64,000 nucleotides of DNA from Caldalkalibacillus salinus (GTDB taxonomy: Bacteria; Bacillota; Bacilli; Caldalkalibacillales; JCM-10596), in NCBI RefSeq assembly GCF_016745835.1, contig NZ_JAERVL010000018.1, forward strand, positions 1-64,000. The letters are read 5' to 3'. Below the pieces are notes generated by a model. The model saw only the letters and a list, made by a program, of their open reading frames with translations. It had not been told where the DNA came from and did not search any database. Shown in pieces: positions 54,338 to 63,523 of the stretch. Positions within the stretch are counted from its first letter, which is position 1; every line of letters starts with the position of its first letter. Both the position numbers and the translations under genes were made by a program.

Positions 54338-55604
54338 GACGTCCTCTCCTTTTCTTTAACGCTGTTCGATTATGGCACTTAATATATATGACATAACCCA
54401 TGAAAACGAACACTGGTACAAGAATGTAAAGTTCAAAGAACGGAAGGACTGAGAAACAAAATATAGCGGATATGAGTGAACACCACCAAGGACGTGTACG
54501 TTTTACAAAAAGCTTGACGCCTGCCGCCATACAAAATATATAGACGAATAGGCCTAAGGATGTCGGTATGAATAAGATATCACTAAAAGTAAGAGAAAGT
54601 AGTTCGGTCATCATTAAACCACTGATGGCAAAGATGACGACAAATATAACCATACGTCTAGGAACATGATTTGTAGGTTCTCTAACAGATAGGAATCTAG
54701 GAAATGCACCATCCTTACTTAAAGAGTAGCCTAGTTGCGTTAAACTGGCAACATACGCGTTGGTGGTACCTAAAGCAATAATAAGAGCAATAATAGCCGT
54801 CCCTTTTTTAGCGCCAACACCTAACGTTTGTTCTAAGATCACACCTAAGGGTGAGAGATTGCTTTCAGCCTCACCGTATGTCTCTGTCCCAATCGTCACC
54901 ACACTTAGTGCTAAGAACAACGCACCTATAAGGATAACGCTGATCATAGTGCTCCTTGGGATGGTTATCTTTGGTGATTTAAAATGAGGAGCCAGATTAC
55001 AGATGGCTTCCCATCCGAAAAAAGACCAAAATATTAAAGTAACGGCTGTCCCTATAGCAAACATACCTTCTGACACAAATGGTGTAAAGTTGTTCCACTT
55101 CATATGTGGGAGTGATATAAGTACGACGATTAAAAGTAAGATCAGTAGTAGTGCGCTGATATATAGAGCTACTTTTCCACTCACTTTCACTCCGTAATAA
55201 TTAGTCACACCCGCTAACATTAATACACATACTGCTGTTATTATCCGCCCCATGTCTGACAGATCGAAGGCATGAGTAAGATAAAACGCACCGGTGAGAG
55301 ATACGATCGTTTGTCCTACTGCTGCGGTCAGAAAATAAAACCATCCGACAATATGACCCATGTGAAATCCGAATGCATTCCGAACAAAGGTCGCTACCCC
55401 TCCGGCGTCTGGGTAATCACGTGATAAGCAAGCAAAAGTATAAGCAAGAGGAAAGCTAAACATTATGACGATAAGCCAAGATAAAATTGACGCTGGTCCT
55501 GCTACATTGGCCGTCACTCCCGATATGAACAGAACACCAGAACCTAAAATTGACGCAACGTAAAGCGCAATCCCTTGGTACAATCCAATAGTCCTATTAA
55601 CCAC
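54312..55604 (-). CDS. APC-family amino acid permease
   Basis: A 430-residue membrane protein with about twelve segments. APC features: ASILGSGVLFISGVTANVAG in segment 1, the conserved FWSFFGWEAICNLAPHFKSP in segment 6 and DYPDAGGVATFVRNAFG. It resembles YjeH-like amino acid exporters, but import cannot be excluded. The C-terminal tail is basic. It overlaps adaA, an unusual partner. Confidence 0.82.
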   Translation of the reverse strand: MVNRTIGLYQGIALYVASILGSGVLFISGVTANVAGPASILSWLIVIMFSFPLAYTFACLSRDYPDAGGVATFVRNAFGFHMGHIVGWFYFLTAAVGQTIVSLTGAFYLTHAFDLSDMGRIITAVCVLMLAGVTNYYGVKVSGKVALYISALLLILLLIVVLISLPHMKWNNFTPFVSEGMFAIGTAVTLIFWSFFGWEAICNLAPHFKSPKITIPRSTMISVILIGALFLALSVVTIGTETYGEAESNLSPLGVILEQTLGVGAKKGTAIIALIIALGTTNAYVASLTQLGYSLSKDGAFPRFLSVREPTNHVPRRMVIFVVIFAISGLMMTELLSLTFSDILFIPTSLGLFVYIFCMAAGVKLFVKRTRPWWCSLISAIFCFSVLPFFELYILVPVFVFMGYVIYIKCHNRTALKKRRGRHEKRSTIN

Positions 55605-55871
55605 TCACCTCACCCTTTCTTACATTAAATGTAACAGGCAAGCAGGGACCAATTCATCTTCATTTTTGCTTTCTCATTTTTCTGTCCTCCCTATTTCAGT
55701 TCTGAATTGTGTCACGGTAGGCTTCTCCCAACCATTTAAATGCTGCATAGCGTTCATGGTAGGTGTCTCCCAACATCCCAACATGGAAAACAACGCTATA
55801 GCACCACACTGTTGCCAAAGGAATGTAATATGTTGGGCCATGATATGTGCGCAAAAGCTTTTTAAAAAGAT
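55605..55871. other. Intergenic region with two related direct repeats
   Basis: Between the permease and phoX. GTAGGCTTCTCCCAAC and GTAGGTGTCTCCCAAC (near 55711 and 55760) form an imperfect direct repeat about 50 bases apart. No gene seen. Confidence 0.45.
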
Positions 55872-55909
55872 TTTAACTATAGCTCAACAAAGATTAAGGT
55901 TGTCTCAAT
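55872..55909 (+). promoter_or_regulatory. Possible Pho box array upstream of phoX
   Basis: TTTAAC, CTCAAC, ATTAAG and CTCAAT recur at 11, 10 and 11 bases, near the repeat of TT-A-C-A hexamers at 11-base intervals bound by PhoP. It lies about 70 bases before the phoX start. The match is loose. Confidence 0.35.
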
Positions 55910-55979
55910 GGTAGCTTAATAGTCTTGCATTAAGATCTATAGTGTAGTTCAAATTCAATCATAAGATGAGGTGTTAATA

Positions 55980-57614
55980 TTGTCTGAATTAAGTCGAAGA
56001 AAGTTTCTTACTTATATGGGAAGCAGTACAGCAGCCCTTGTGGCAGCTTCTTCTGGTCTTAATGCTTTAACAGGTTCGGCAAGCGCCTTAACGGCTGACC
56101 ACCTTATGGATGGACAAGCTAAGGGGAAAGGTAAACCTCTGACAGCCCCATTTAACCCCATTCAACGGACATGGGAAAATGAACTGGTCTTACCTAAGGG
56201 ATATACATACAACATCATCGCATCCTATGGGGATGAGATAAACGCTAAAGGCGAATTATTTGGCGATTCAGCCGATTTGACCGTCTATTTCCCTATCGAT
56301 ACTTTAGAGGGGGGACATAACGCCGAAGAAGGCTTAATCTGGGTGAATCACGAGTTTCCTGAGCCAGAAAACTACATGACACTGCTCGGCATCGACCCTT
56401 CTAATTATGACAAAAACAACTTAGCCAATTATCCCGAATTATTACGCATGCAAAAGGAAGCTGTCGGTGGCTCAGTTATCCGTGTGAAAAAAGCGCAAGA
56501 TGGGACATGGTCACTCGTGAAGGATGATGAATATAATCGCCGTTACGATGGTCGCACACCTATCGAATTGGCAGGACCGGTGCGCGGAAGTTCAGCGGTC
56601 AATGGTGCCACTGAAGTAGAAGGCACGCTCGGTAACTGTAGTGGGGGACGAACACTGTGGAATACCGCCTTATCTTGTGAGGAGAACACCACGTATGGTG
56701 ATTCGTATGGATGGCCTGATTTTACAGATGAACATTACGGTTGGGTAGTTGAAGTCGATCCGTTCAACCCTTCAAAACCAGCTAAGAAACAAACCGCCTT
56801 AGGACGTTTCGCTCATGAGAATACAGCGATGGGCATGACAGAGGATGGTAGAGTGGTTGTCTATATGGGTGATGACAAACGGGGGGAATGCTTCTACAAA
56901 TTCATTAGTGACAAGACATTCAACCCTAATAATCGTGAGGCTAACTTTGATATTTTAGAAAACGGGACCCTCTATGTTGCAAATCTAGCTCAGCAACAAT
57001 GGCTCTCACTTGATTATGATGCTAACCCTGATTTACAAGAAGCTTTTACTGATCAGGCAGACGTTCTCACCCATGCGCGTGAGGCTGCTCGTATTGTTGG
57101 AGGGACGCTGCTAGATCGACCGGAAGATGTTGAAATCAATCCCAACGACGGGACTGTATTCTTATCCTTAACGAATAATTCAAACCACGGGAATTTCCAC
57201 GGCCAGATCGTAAGGTTTATACCGGCCGATGGGGATCATGGCAGTGATGCCTTTACATTTGAAGTGTTTGTAGCGGGGGGAAAACAGAGTGGAATAACCT
57301 GTCCCGATAACCTTCATTTTGATAGTAACGGTAACTTATGGGTCGTTGAGGATTTTGGTGCCACAGAGGACAATGTGTACGCAGCTTATAAAAACTGTGG
57401 TGTCTTTATCGTACCGACGGATGGTAAAGACTACGGAGAACCTTTCCAGTTTGCCTCAGGTCCTCTAGGATGTGAACTGACAGGACCATGGCTAACACCA
57501 GATGAAAAAACGTTGTTCATTGATGTCCAACATCCTGACACATGGAACCCCTATCCGGGACAAACGTTTGGAAGGTCATGCTTGGTCGCCATTCAAGGGG
57601 GCCACTTAAAATAA
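55980..57614 (+). CDS. phoX: PhoX-family alkaline phosphatase (DUF839), Tat-exported
   Basis: A 544-residue protein. The N-terminus has a twin-arginine signal (SRRKFLTYMG) followed by a hydrophobic segment ending SASA. The mature part is the DUF839/PhoX beta-propeller (ERTWENELVLPKGY-like start, EGLIWVNHEFPEPENY, GNCSGGRTLWNTALSCEEN, GRFAHENTAMGMTEDGRVVV), which uses iron and calcium to release phosphate from organic esters. TTG 55980 is chosen, with GAGGTG 6 bases before. tatA and tatC follow, a dedicated export route like phoD-tatAd-tatCd of Bacillus subtilis. Confidence 0.88.
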   Translation: MSELSRRKFLTYMGSSTAALVAASSGLNALTGSASALTADHLMDGQAKGKGKPLTAPFNPIQRTWENELVLPKGYTYNIIASYGDEINAKGELFGDSADLTVYFPIDTLEGGHNAEEGLIWVNHEFPEPENYMTLLGIDPSNYDKNNLANYPELLRMQKEAVGGSVIRVKKAQDGTWSLVKDDEYNRRYDGRTPIELAGPVRGSSAVNGATEVEGTLGNCSGGRTLWNTALSCEENTTYGDSYGWPDFTDEHYGWVVEVDPFNPSKPAKKQTALGRFAHENTAMGMTEDGRVVVYMGDDKRGECFYKFISDKTFNPNNREANFDILENGTLYVANLAQQQWLSLDYDANPDLQEAFTDQADVLTHAREAARIVGGTLLDRPEDVEINPNDGTVFLSLTNNSNHGNFHGQIVRFIPADGDHGSDAFTFEVFVAGGKQSGITCPDNLHFDSNGNLWVVEDFGATEDNVYAAYKNCGVFIVPTDGKDYGEPFQFASGPLGCELTGPWLTPDEKTLFIDVQHPDTWNPYPGQTFGRSCLVAIQGGHLK

Positions 57615-57615
57615 A

Positions 57616-57635
57616 AAGGGCGACTTGCCGCCCTT
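57616..57635 (+). other. Stem-loop between phoX and tatA
   Basis: AAGGGCG-ACTTGC-CGCCCTT, a perfect 7-bp stem right after the phoX stop, without a T-run. It could reduce or protect transcription into tatA, setting the ratio of cargo to translocase. Confidence 0.5.
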
Positions 57636-57658
57636 GATAGCGTAAGGAGGTTAATGGC

Positions 57659-57862
57659 TTGCAGAATATCGGTGTACCAGGGTTAATTCTCATCTTAGTG
57701 ATTGCCTTGATTATATTTGGACCTTCAAAACTACCAGAACTCGGTCGGGCAATAGGCTCAACGTTAAGAGAGTTTAAGAAGTCGACTCGAGACCTGGTCA
57801 ATGACGAAGAGGCAAAGGAAAAAAAACAGGAGCCAACGACCCAAGATGATAAGACTGCATGA
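57659..57862 (+). CDS. tatA: Twin-arginine translocase subunit TatA
   Basis: A 67-residue protein with one N-terminal membrane helix ([19 protein letters not shown]), the hinge [12 protein letters not shown] and an amphipathic helix ([13 protein letters not shown]), then a charged tail. This is the standard TatA build. The start is TTG 57659 after AAGGAGG. TatA forms the protein-conducting element recruited by TatC. Its place behind phoX suggests that PhoX is its main cargo. Confidence 0.93.
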   Translation: MQNIGVPGLILILVIALIIFGPSKLPELGRAIGSTLREFKKSTRDLVNDEEAKEKKQEPTTQDDKTA

Positions 57863-57931
57863 AACTAAAAAAAGAGAGATGACAGGCGTTGAACGCACGT
57901 CTGCATCTTTCTTTCAACAGAGGTGTGACAG

Positions 57932-58657
57932 TTGGAGAATCAAGAAATGGACCTCGTAGGTCATTTAGAAGAGTTACGAAAGCGATTGATGATAACGTTC
58001 GGTACCTTTATTGTTTTCTTAGGCCTATCTTTTGTGTTTGTACAGGATGTTTATGACTGGCTCGTCAAAGACATTCCAGTGAAACTGGCTATATTAGGCC
58101 CTAGTGATATATTATGGGTCTATTTCGTGCTTTCGGGTGTGTTGGCCATAGCGATCACGATACCCGTTGCCGCACACCAATTGTGGCTGTTCATACGCCC
58201 CGCCCTAAATGAACAAGAACAGAAAATAACGCTTGCTTATATACCGGCCCTATTCATCCTCTTTCTTCTCGGCATAGGGTTCGGGTACATCCTTATCTTT
58301 CCGCTCGTCTTTGATTTCCTTCTTACAATGTCAGAAGGGATGTTTATGGATTTTTTCACTGCTGAGAAGTATTTTCGTTTTCTGGTGAGTATGACATTGC
58401 CGTTTGGCTTTTTGTTTGAATTGCCTGTTGTTATCATGTTTTTAACGCGTATGGGTATCATAGATCCTAATCAATTAATGAGAATACGAAAATACGCTTA
58501 CTTCGTGCTTATCGTCATTTCTGTGGTCATCACCCCGCCTGATTTTCTGTCTGATATATTGGTGATCATTCCTTTATTCTTTTTATATGAGTGTAGTATT
58601 TTACTATCTAAAGTGGTTTATCGTCGAAAACAAGATAAGACAGAGCTCGTAGCCTAA
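57932..58657 (+). CDS. tatC: Twin-arginine translocase subunit TatC
   Basis: A 241-residue protein with six membrane segments. Conserved parts: the N-terminal HLEELRKRLMITFGTF, the Pro-rich loops and FELPVVIMFLTRMGI, then the conserved ADPPD-like loop SVVITPPDFLSDI. TatC reads the twin-arginine signal and gathers TatA. The start is TTG 57932 with AGAGGTG before it. It ends 4 bases inside the convergent glycolate-oxidase-like gene. Confidence 0.93.
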   Translation: MENQEMDLVGHLEELRKRLMITFGTFIVFLGLSFVFVQDVYDWLVKDIPVKLAILGPSDILWVYFVLSGVLAIAITIPVAAHQLWLFIRPALNEQEQKITLAYIPALFILFLLGIGFGYILIFPLVFDFLLTMSEGMFMDFFTAEKYFRFLVSMTLPFGFLFELPVVIMFLTRMGIIDPNQLMRIRKYAYFVLIVISVVITPPDFLSDILVIIPLFFLYECSILLSKVVYRRKQDKTELVA

Positions 58658-59559
58658 ACTTGAAAGTCCTCAATGCAGGTCACTTTCGAGGAGCTGATTG
58701 TCTTTGGGGATCTGACTTTCTTCATGCGTAGTGTAAGAGAAGTGATGACACCCATTTTTCTATGGTCTGAAACATCCAGTTCAATGATGACCCCTAACAG
58801 ATCATATCCGGGTGGGTCCAATACGCCCCCTATCGTAAGGACCTCCCCGTTAGGCCGTACGACTTCCGCCCCTATGATGCTATGATAAAGCCCTCCTCTC
58901 TCTGTCTCATTTTCAGCCCGATGTTCACTATTTCCCTTGGGACGGAACACCTGAGACCCCCTCTCTCGCCAAGCGTTGGGTACATCTTGGGGGGTATTCA
59001 CCGATATCCCCTGTGGTAGATCTAAAAGATTAAAACCAGGCTGAACAACCACTGCTTCGTTCTCATCATCGATCTTTAAGAGACGATCCATTTTGGCAAG
59101 GCTCACCAACACTTCTCCACCCGATGGTGTAACGTCAGCACGACCACTCGTAAGCGCCCCTGTCTCATAGAAATGGTAGGCAAGACGATGTTTGTCTAGA
59201 TACCGTAAGACGTGCTGAACATCTTGTGTACACTGCGGGTAGATGATAGCGAGGGGAAGGTTCGCGGTCACGTTCTCCTGATCACTTGCCTTATCGTCAA
59301 TACCGAACCCTACCCTAAGTAAGTCCTGTTTGCGATACAGCACGTTGTCTTCTTTTATCATTGATATGAGTGCCTTAACATGTTCACCAGCTTCCTCCTC
59401 CGAGGGTCTCCACTGACGAGTCAGTTGTTTAACTAATCTTCTTAATCCGTTATGTCTTTCTTCGTTATGCTTATTGGTATCTCTTTCCTCGGTTTGTGAT
59501 TGTTGTGATTGTAAGGATGTCTGTTCGGTGGTGTGATCACTTCCATCTATGCGGCTCAA
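58654..59559 (-). CDS. Truncated GlcD-like FAD-binding protein
   Basis: A 301-residue protein resembling only the first half of GlcD-type FAD-linked oxidases. Recognisable parts are ALTSGRADVTPSGGEVLVSL (the FAD pyrophosphate region), AVVVQPGFNLLDL and the late VRPNGEVLTIGGVLDPPGYD followed by GVITSLTLRM. The segment that normally contains IGG-N-A-N-GG-KYG is replaced by a charged run with ENETERGG, and the whole FAD-oxidase C domain is missing. The N-terminal 40 residues are Gln/Glu/Thr-rich. It lies 1 base after the larger FAD gene. It may be a decaying or specialised subunit. Confidence 0.65.
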   Translation of the reverse strand: MSRIDGSDHTTEQTSLQSQQSQTEERDTNKHNEERHNGLRRLVKQLTRQWRPSEEEAGEHVKALISMIKEDNVLYRKQDLLRVGFGIDDKASDQENVTANLPLAIIYPQCTQDVQHVLRYLDKHRLAYHFYETGALTSGRADVTPSGGEVLVSLAKMDRLLKIDDENEAVVVQPGFNLLDLPQGISVNTPQDVPNAWRERGSQVFRPKGNSEHRAENETERGGLYHSIIGAEVVRPNGEVLTIGGVLDPPGYDLLGVIIELDVSDHRKMGVITSLTLRMKKVRSPKTISSSKVTCIEDFQV

Positions 59560-59560
59560 T

Positions 59561-61117
59561 TTACACTCCTCCTATCATCAAACGTTTAGGGCTGAGAACA
59601 TGATCAGGGTCCATCTTGTTTTTTATATCCAGCATGAAGTCGATATATGAAGGATGTGCCCCCCACGGGTACACGTTCTGCCTGAAAGTTAGAGGCGCGT
59701 GACTGACGATAACATAACGGTTCGACCCTCGGTAGAATCCCCGACACTTCTGTACGTAAGCTCTTAGTTGTTCAGTCGTGCCTGTGAGATAAGCCTTGAT
59801 GAGCCCTGTCCCAGCACTAGCGTGTGACAACACTCTTACATCCAGTTCTTCTGCGAGTATATCTAGCGTTAGCAATACATCAACCGCCTCCACCGGTTTC
59901 ACCCCAATTTTCAAACCAATATGTATATGCTCAGGACGTTGGGCCGTCGGATAGCGGATATGGCTGCAATTAGGATACAAGTGTGAAAATGATTTCCACC
60001 ATGCATCAGTTTCCGGTGTATCCAGGGTTAGCACTGCTTGACAGTCTTTTTGCTCAGACAGTAGGTCCTGCACCTGTGCCTCAACCATTCGTTGTTCACC
60101 CTCGAAACCGACAGCGAGTACGTAGGACACGTTGCCCCCGTGCCTGTCATTTTGACTGTCATTTTGACTGTCATTTTGACTGTCATTTTGACTGCTGTCA
60201 TTGTGACCATCATCGTTATCATGTTCTGGCCACATTTGTTTTAACGCTTCGTTGTCAGCTGATACTTGCGCGTTTACCGCCGACGCTAAACTTTGATTGA
60301 GAAGTTCCAAACAAACAGGTTCAAGAGATGTAGCCTGTTTGATGTGTCGTATGCGTTGCCGTACCGCATTTGTATCATTGTACTTGTAAGTGAAAAGCAC
60401 GAGGTGTCTCGTGCTAGGGATCGGTACTAGCTTCAAGGTTATGGTAGAAAAGATGCCTAAGGTCCCCATCGAACCGATATACACTCTCACACTGTTGCAT
60501 GTGTCAGCATCACTCAATCTCTCGCCAGCTTGTCGCACATCACCGTTTGCATGAATCACCCTCATGCTAAGCACGTGATCACGTGGGGCGCCGTAACGCA
60601 TGCGCTTCGGACCACTATCGTTGGCTGCCACAATACCTCCGATCGTCGCTTTCTCAGGACAAAAGGAGTCAAAAGGAACCATTTGCCCCGTTTTGGCCAG
60701 CTGTTCGTTCAGTGCTTTCAGTGGTGTACCAGCTTTAACACTGACAATCATATCGTCTACTGCGTGGTCAATGACGCCTGTATATCTAGATAGCGAGCAG
60801 CGTATATCGAATTGGGATAAAACCCCGCCTAATCCTTTTTTGGTTTCCCCACCGGATGGGATACACGTCCACTGATAAGAGGAGCACATCCGCATCATCT
60901 GCTGAATGTGTGTTTCTGCTTCAGGGTAAACGACGAGTTTACCTTGATTCCCAAAAACATCTAAATGAACGGGTTCGTACTCTATCTGTTCCTGATCCAG
61001 AATTCTAGATAACTTGTCTAGCAAGCCCACACCCCATTTCGCATAGATCCATACGTTCTCATTCATACGTCTATATAACCTTATGAGGACGTGCATGAGT
61101 TTATGATATACCATCAA
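59561..61117 (-). CDS. Glycolate oxidase-type FAD-binding protein (GlcE/GlcD-like)
   Basis: A 518-residue FAD_binding_4 protein. The dinucleotide-binding part includes IPSGGETKKGLGG, IVSVKAGTPLKALNEQL, ATIGGIVAANDSGPKRMRYG and IGSMGTLGIFSTITLKL, characteristic of GlcE/GlcD subunits that oxidise glycolate or D-2-hydroxy acids. The first 30 residues are doubtful; ATG 61066 or TTG 61024 (after GGGGTGTGG) are alternative starts. About residue 310 there is an SQND tetrapeptide repeat encoded by four exact 12-base units. A cre site lies at 61119-61132. It is followed at once by the truncated GlcD-like gene. Confidence 0.78.
   Translation of the reverse strand: MMVYHKLMHVLIRLYRRMNENVWIYAKWGVGLLDKLSRILDQEQIEYEPVHLDVFGNQGKLVVYPEAETHIQQMMRMCSSYQWTCIPSGGETKKGLGGVLSQFDIRCSLSRYTGVIDHAVDDMIVSVKAGTPLKALNEQLAKTGQMVPFDSFCPEKATIGGIVAANDSGPKRMRYGAPRDHVLSMRVIHANGDVRQAGERLSDADTCNSVRVYIGSMGTLGIFSTITLKLVPIPSTRHLVLFTYKYNDTNAVRQRIRHIKQATSLEPVCLELLNQSLASAVNAQVSADNEALKQMWPEHDNDDGHNDSSQNDSQNDSQNDSQNDRHGGNVSYVLAVGFEGEQRMVEAQVQDLLSEQKDCQAVLTLDTPETDAWWKSFSHLYPNCSHIRYPTAQRPEHIHIGLKIGVKPVEAVDVLLTLDILAEELDVRVLSHASAGTGLIKAYLTGTTEQLRAYVQKCRGFYRGSNRYVIVSHAPLTFRQNVYPWGAHPSYIDFMLDIKNKMDPDHVLSPKRLMIGGV
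60145..60192. repeat. Four exact 12-base tandem repeats inside the GlcE-like gene
   Basis: TGTCATTTTGAC is repeated four times, with a degenerate fifth unit after three bases. In the gene it encodes (SQND)n. Changes in copy number would keep the frame. Confidence 0.9.
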
Positions 61118-61118
61118 A

Positions 61119-61132
61119 TGAAAGCGCTTATA
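61119..61132. promoter_or_regulatory. cre site between the glycolate oxidase-like gene and the MFS gene
   Basis: TGAAAGCGCTTATA fits TGWAANCGNTNWCA at 13 of 14 positions. It lies just upstream of the minus-strand oxidase gene and about 100 bases before the plus-strand transporter gene. Confidence 0.6.
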
Positions 61133-61156
61133 TTATTCGTTACTCGAAATGTCTGT

Positions 61157-61162
61157 TATAAT
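61157..61162 (+). promoter_or_regulatory. -10 box of the MFS gene
   Basis: A perfect TATAAT 71 bases before the TTG start; the -35 is weak (TTATTC, spacing 18). Confidence 0.45.
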
Positions 61163-61232
61163 AGAGTTTAAACAATCATAGACTTTATATTCGTTACTGT
61201 TATAGTCAACGTAGAGAGGAATGTGAGGACTT

Positions 61233-62480
61233 TTGGACAAGTGGAAAAAGAATCTTGTCATTCTGTGTGTCGGACAATTCATTTTCATGGCTTCTATGAG
61301 TCAGATTATCCCGTTCCTACCCTTATACTTACAAGATTTAGGGTTGAGCGATCCCGAAGAGGTTAGTCGGTGGTCGGGACTCATCTTTGGGGCGCAGTTT
61401 CTTACTGCGTTTCTAATCTCTCCTATATGGGGAAAGATAGCGGATCAATATGGTCGCAAAATGATGCTGATACGTTCTGGTATCGGTATGGCCATCGTCA
61501 CAACTCTAATGGGGTTTGCGACAAGTCCCATGCAGCTGCTTTTACTTAGACTGCTTAATGGAACCATTTCTGGTTTCATTCCGGCAGCTATCGCTTTAAC
61601 GGCGACTAATACACCTAAAGCAAGAACGGGTTACGCCTTGGGCATTCTACAGTCTAGTGCTGTTGCCGGCTCTATATGCGGTCCCTTAATGGGGGGTGTA
61701 CTGGCTGAGTTCCTCGGCTTTAGTACCATTTTCATGTATACCGGCATTTTTATTTTTATTGCTACATTAATTGTCATCTTTTTCGTCCATGAGACATTTG
61801 AAAGAAAAACGTCACAAGAAAAAACGAGTTTCAAGCAAGACTTTAAACTTATTATTGCTAGAAAACCGATACTGTCCCTCTTCATCATTGCCACTTTGGT
61901 ACAGTTAGCAATGCTTGGAACGCTACCACTCATTCCATTATATGTACAGGAGTTAAGAGATTCTGAACAGTACCTGGCCTTTTTTGCTGGTTTAGCGGGG
62001 GCTGTCATGGGATTAGCTAATATGCTAGCTGCACCCAAGCTCGGTAAAATAGGAGACCGATATGGCTCTCAGTTCGTCCTCTTCTTTGCCACGCTTGGCG
62101 CTGCTGTTATGACCTTACCACAAGCATTCGTGTCGAGCTTATGGCAGCTCATTGCGATGAGGTTCCTCGTCGGTCTATGTATGGGTGGCATGTTACCTTC
62201 CATACACGCCTTACTACGTCATTATGCACCTGAAGGTATGGAAAGTCGGACGTATAGTTATTCTAATTCTGCTATTTTCTTAGGTAATCTCATAGGACCT
62301 ATCACTGGCGGTTTTCTAGCATCACTCTTTGGATTAAGCAGTATCTTTATCTACGCTACGATACTCTTAGTCATTTCAGCCCTTTGGGTGAAATGGACCG
62401 TGATTCATCACATGAACCAAACGAGCGACACCAAACAGATTACAACCACTTCGCAGAATACAAACAACCCGTCCGTTTAA
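61233..62480 (+). CDS. MFS multidrug-type exporter
   Basis: A 415-residue transporter with twelve membrane segments. The MFS signature A between segments 2 and 3 reads GKIADQYGRKMM and is echoed by GKIGDRYGSQFV after segment 8; motif C of drug/H+ antiporters is seen in segment 5 (ILQSSAVAGSICGPLMGGVL). Such 12-segment exporters remove drugs or other hydrophobic compounds in exchange for protons. The start is TTG 61233 with GTGAGG before it. The substrate is unknown. Confidence 0.85.
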   Translation: MDKWKKNLVILCVGQFIFMASMSQIIPFLPLYLQDLGLSDPEEVSRWSGLIFGAQFLTAFLISPIWGKIADQYGRKMMLIRSGIGMAIVTTLMGFATSPMQLLLLRLLNGTISGFIPAAIALTATNTPKARTGYALGILQSSAVAGSICGPLMGGVLAEFLGFSTIFMYTGIFIFIATLIVIFFVHETFERKTSQEKTSFKQDFKLIIARKPILSLFIIATLVQLAMLGTLPLIPLYVQELRDSEQYLAFFAGLAGAVMGLANMLAAPKLGKIGDRYGSQFVLFFATLGAAVMTLPQAFVSSLWQLIAMRFLVGLCMGGMLPSIHALLRHYAPEGMESRTYSYSNSAIFLGNLIGPITGGFLASLFGLSSIFIYATILLVISALWVKWTVIHHMNQTSDTKQITTTSQNTNNPSV

Positions 62481-62549
62481 GTCTCATACTGTTTGAGCAT
62501 AAGTTTAGATATTGTTCGAAAAGATCAAATAACTTAAACAGTGCCTTCA

Positions 62550-62584
62550 CAAAAAGAGCAGGTCCCTTCGGCCTGCTCTTTTGT
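62550..62584. terminator. Bidirectional terminator between convergent genes
   Basis: AAAGAGCAGG / CCTGCTCTTT with a short loop; TTTTG on the plus strand and TTTTTG on the minus strand. Confidence 0.9.
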
Positions 62585-62602
62585 TTACGTTTATTGTTTA
62601 TT

Positions 62603-63523
62603 TCATCTATCAAAAACTTCTGCCGTAATACTGCCAGAGTTCGTTTCCAAGTAAAGCGTGTTCGACGCTTCCGGTAACTGCCTTATGGCTCGTGTTTGCT
62701 GTTCATTTATGTCTGACCAAAAGGTTTCATTTTCGTGAATGTGACCGTGAAATGCGTTGGCATGGACATTGACGTCTTCTTGATTATTTACCCGTGCTGA
62801 GATGGACCGACTCTTAATGTGCCAATCTTGCTGTATGGCGTCCACTTTTATCGTCGTATCGCTGTTCACCATGTCCCCATTTACGCTTAAATGGTGAGGA
62901 ATGGCGATACTAATTTGACCTCGTGCAGGTGGGTGAAAGAATAACTTGTTTTGAACATTGTTTAATGTGATATACATCGTTTGCCCTTCAATTGAAGTCT
63001 GAATCGTATTTTCTATTAAAGCACGTGCCTGCGTTTCACTCTCTGCAAAAATATTTCTCCAATTGGAGTGGATTAACATTCGGTCACTGTCTGTCGTCTC
63101 CAGCTGTAGCGCTGCCACTTCACTTCCTACGATCATAACCTCCTCGACTTGGTCTGGGATATCTTGTTCAACGGGGGTACTTTGAATACTATAGGACTGA
63201 CTTGCAAGCGTTTGATGGGCAAAAGTGACCACACCAGACTCTTGGAAAGCATACAGAAAGAGTGTTGCAAATGAAAATAGGATCACAATGAAGATGGACA
63301 GGATATCATAACGAATCTTTCCGTTTTCGTGTGACGCTTCGCTTGATTTTGTTCGTTTAACACCCCACAGAATTTCTCCCCCGATCAAAATCAATAAGAG
63401 TGGCCACCAGTTTAATAACTGACTTACCACGGAAAAATCAAAAAATAACTGAAGTAACAACCCTAATCCTAAACAGACGAACAGTATGCCGGCACTCGTT
63501 GTTCCTACTCGATAATTACTCAT
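62603..63523 (-). CDS. LiaF/DUF4097-like membrane protein
   Basis: A 306-residue protein with four N-terminal membrane segments in two pairs; the first pair shows WWPLLLILIGGEILWG, typical of LiaI/LiaF and DUF5668 proteins. The C-terminal part is a repetitive beta structure (MLIHSNWRN, ISIAIPHHLSVNGDM, YLETNSGSITAEVF) like DUF4097 adhesin-like domains. LiaF-type proteins hold back envelope-stress systems; no two-component genes are visible here. It overlaps the upstream gene by 8 bases. Confidence 0.7.
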   Translation of the reverse strand: MSNYRVGTTSAGILFVCLGLGLLLQLFFDFSVVSQLLNWWPLLLILIGGEILWGVKRTKSSEASHENGKIRYDILSIFIVILFSFATLFLYAFQESGVVTFAHQTLASQSYSIQSTPVEQDIPDQVEEVMIVGSEVAALQLETTDSDRMLIHSNWRNIFAESETQARALIENTIQTSIEGQTMYITLNNVQNKLFFHPPARGQISIAIPHHLSVNGDMVNSDTTIKVDAIQQDWHIKSRSISARVNNQEDVNVHANAFHGHIHENETFWSDINEQQTRAIRQLPEASNTLYLETNSGSITAEVFDR

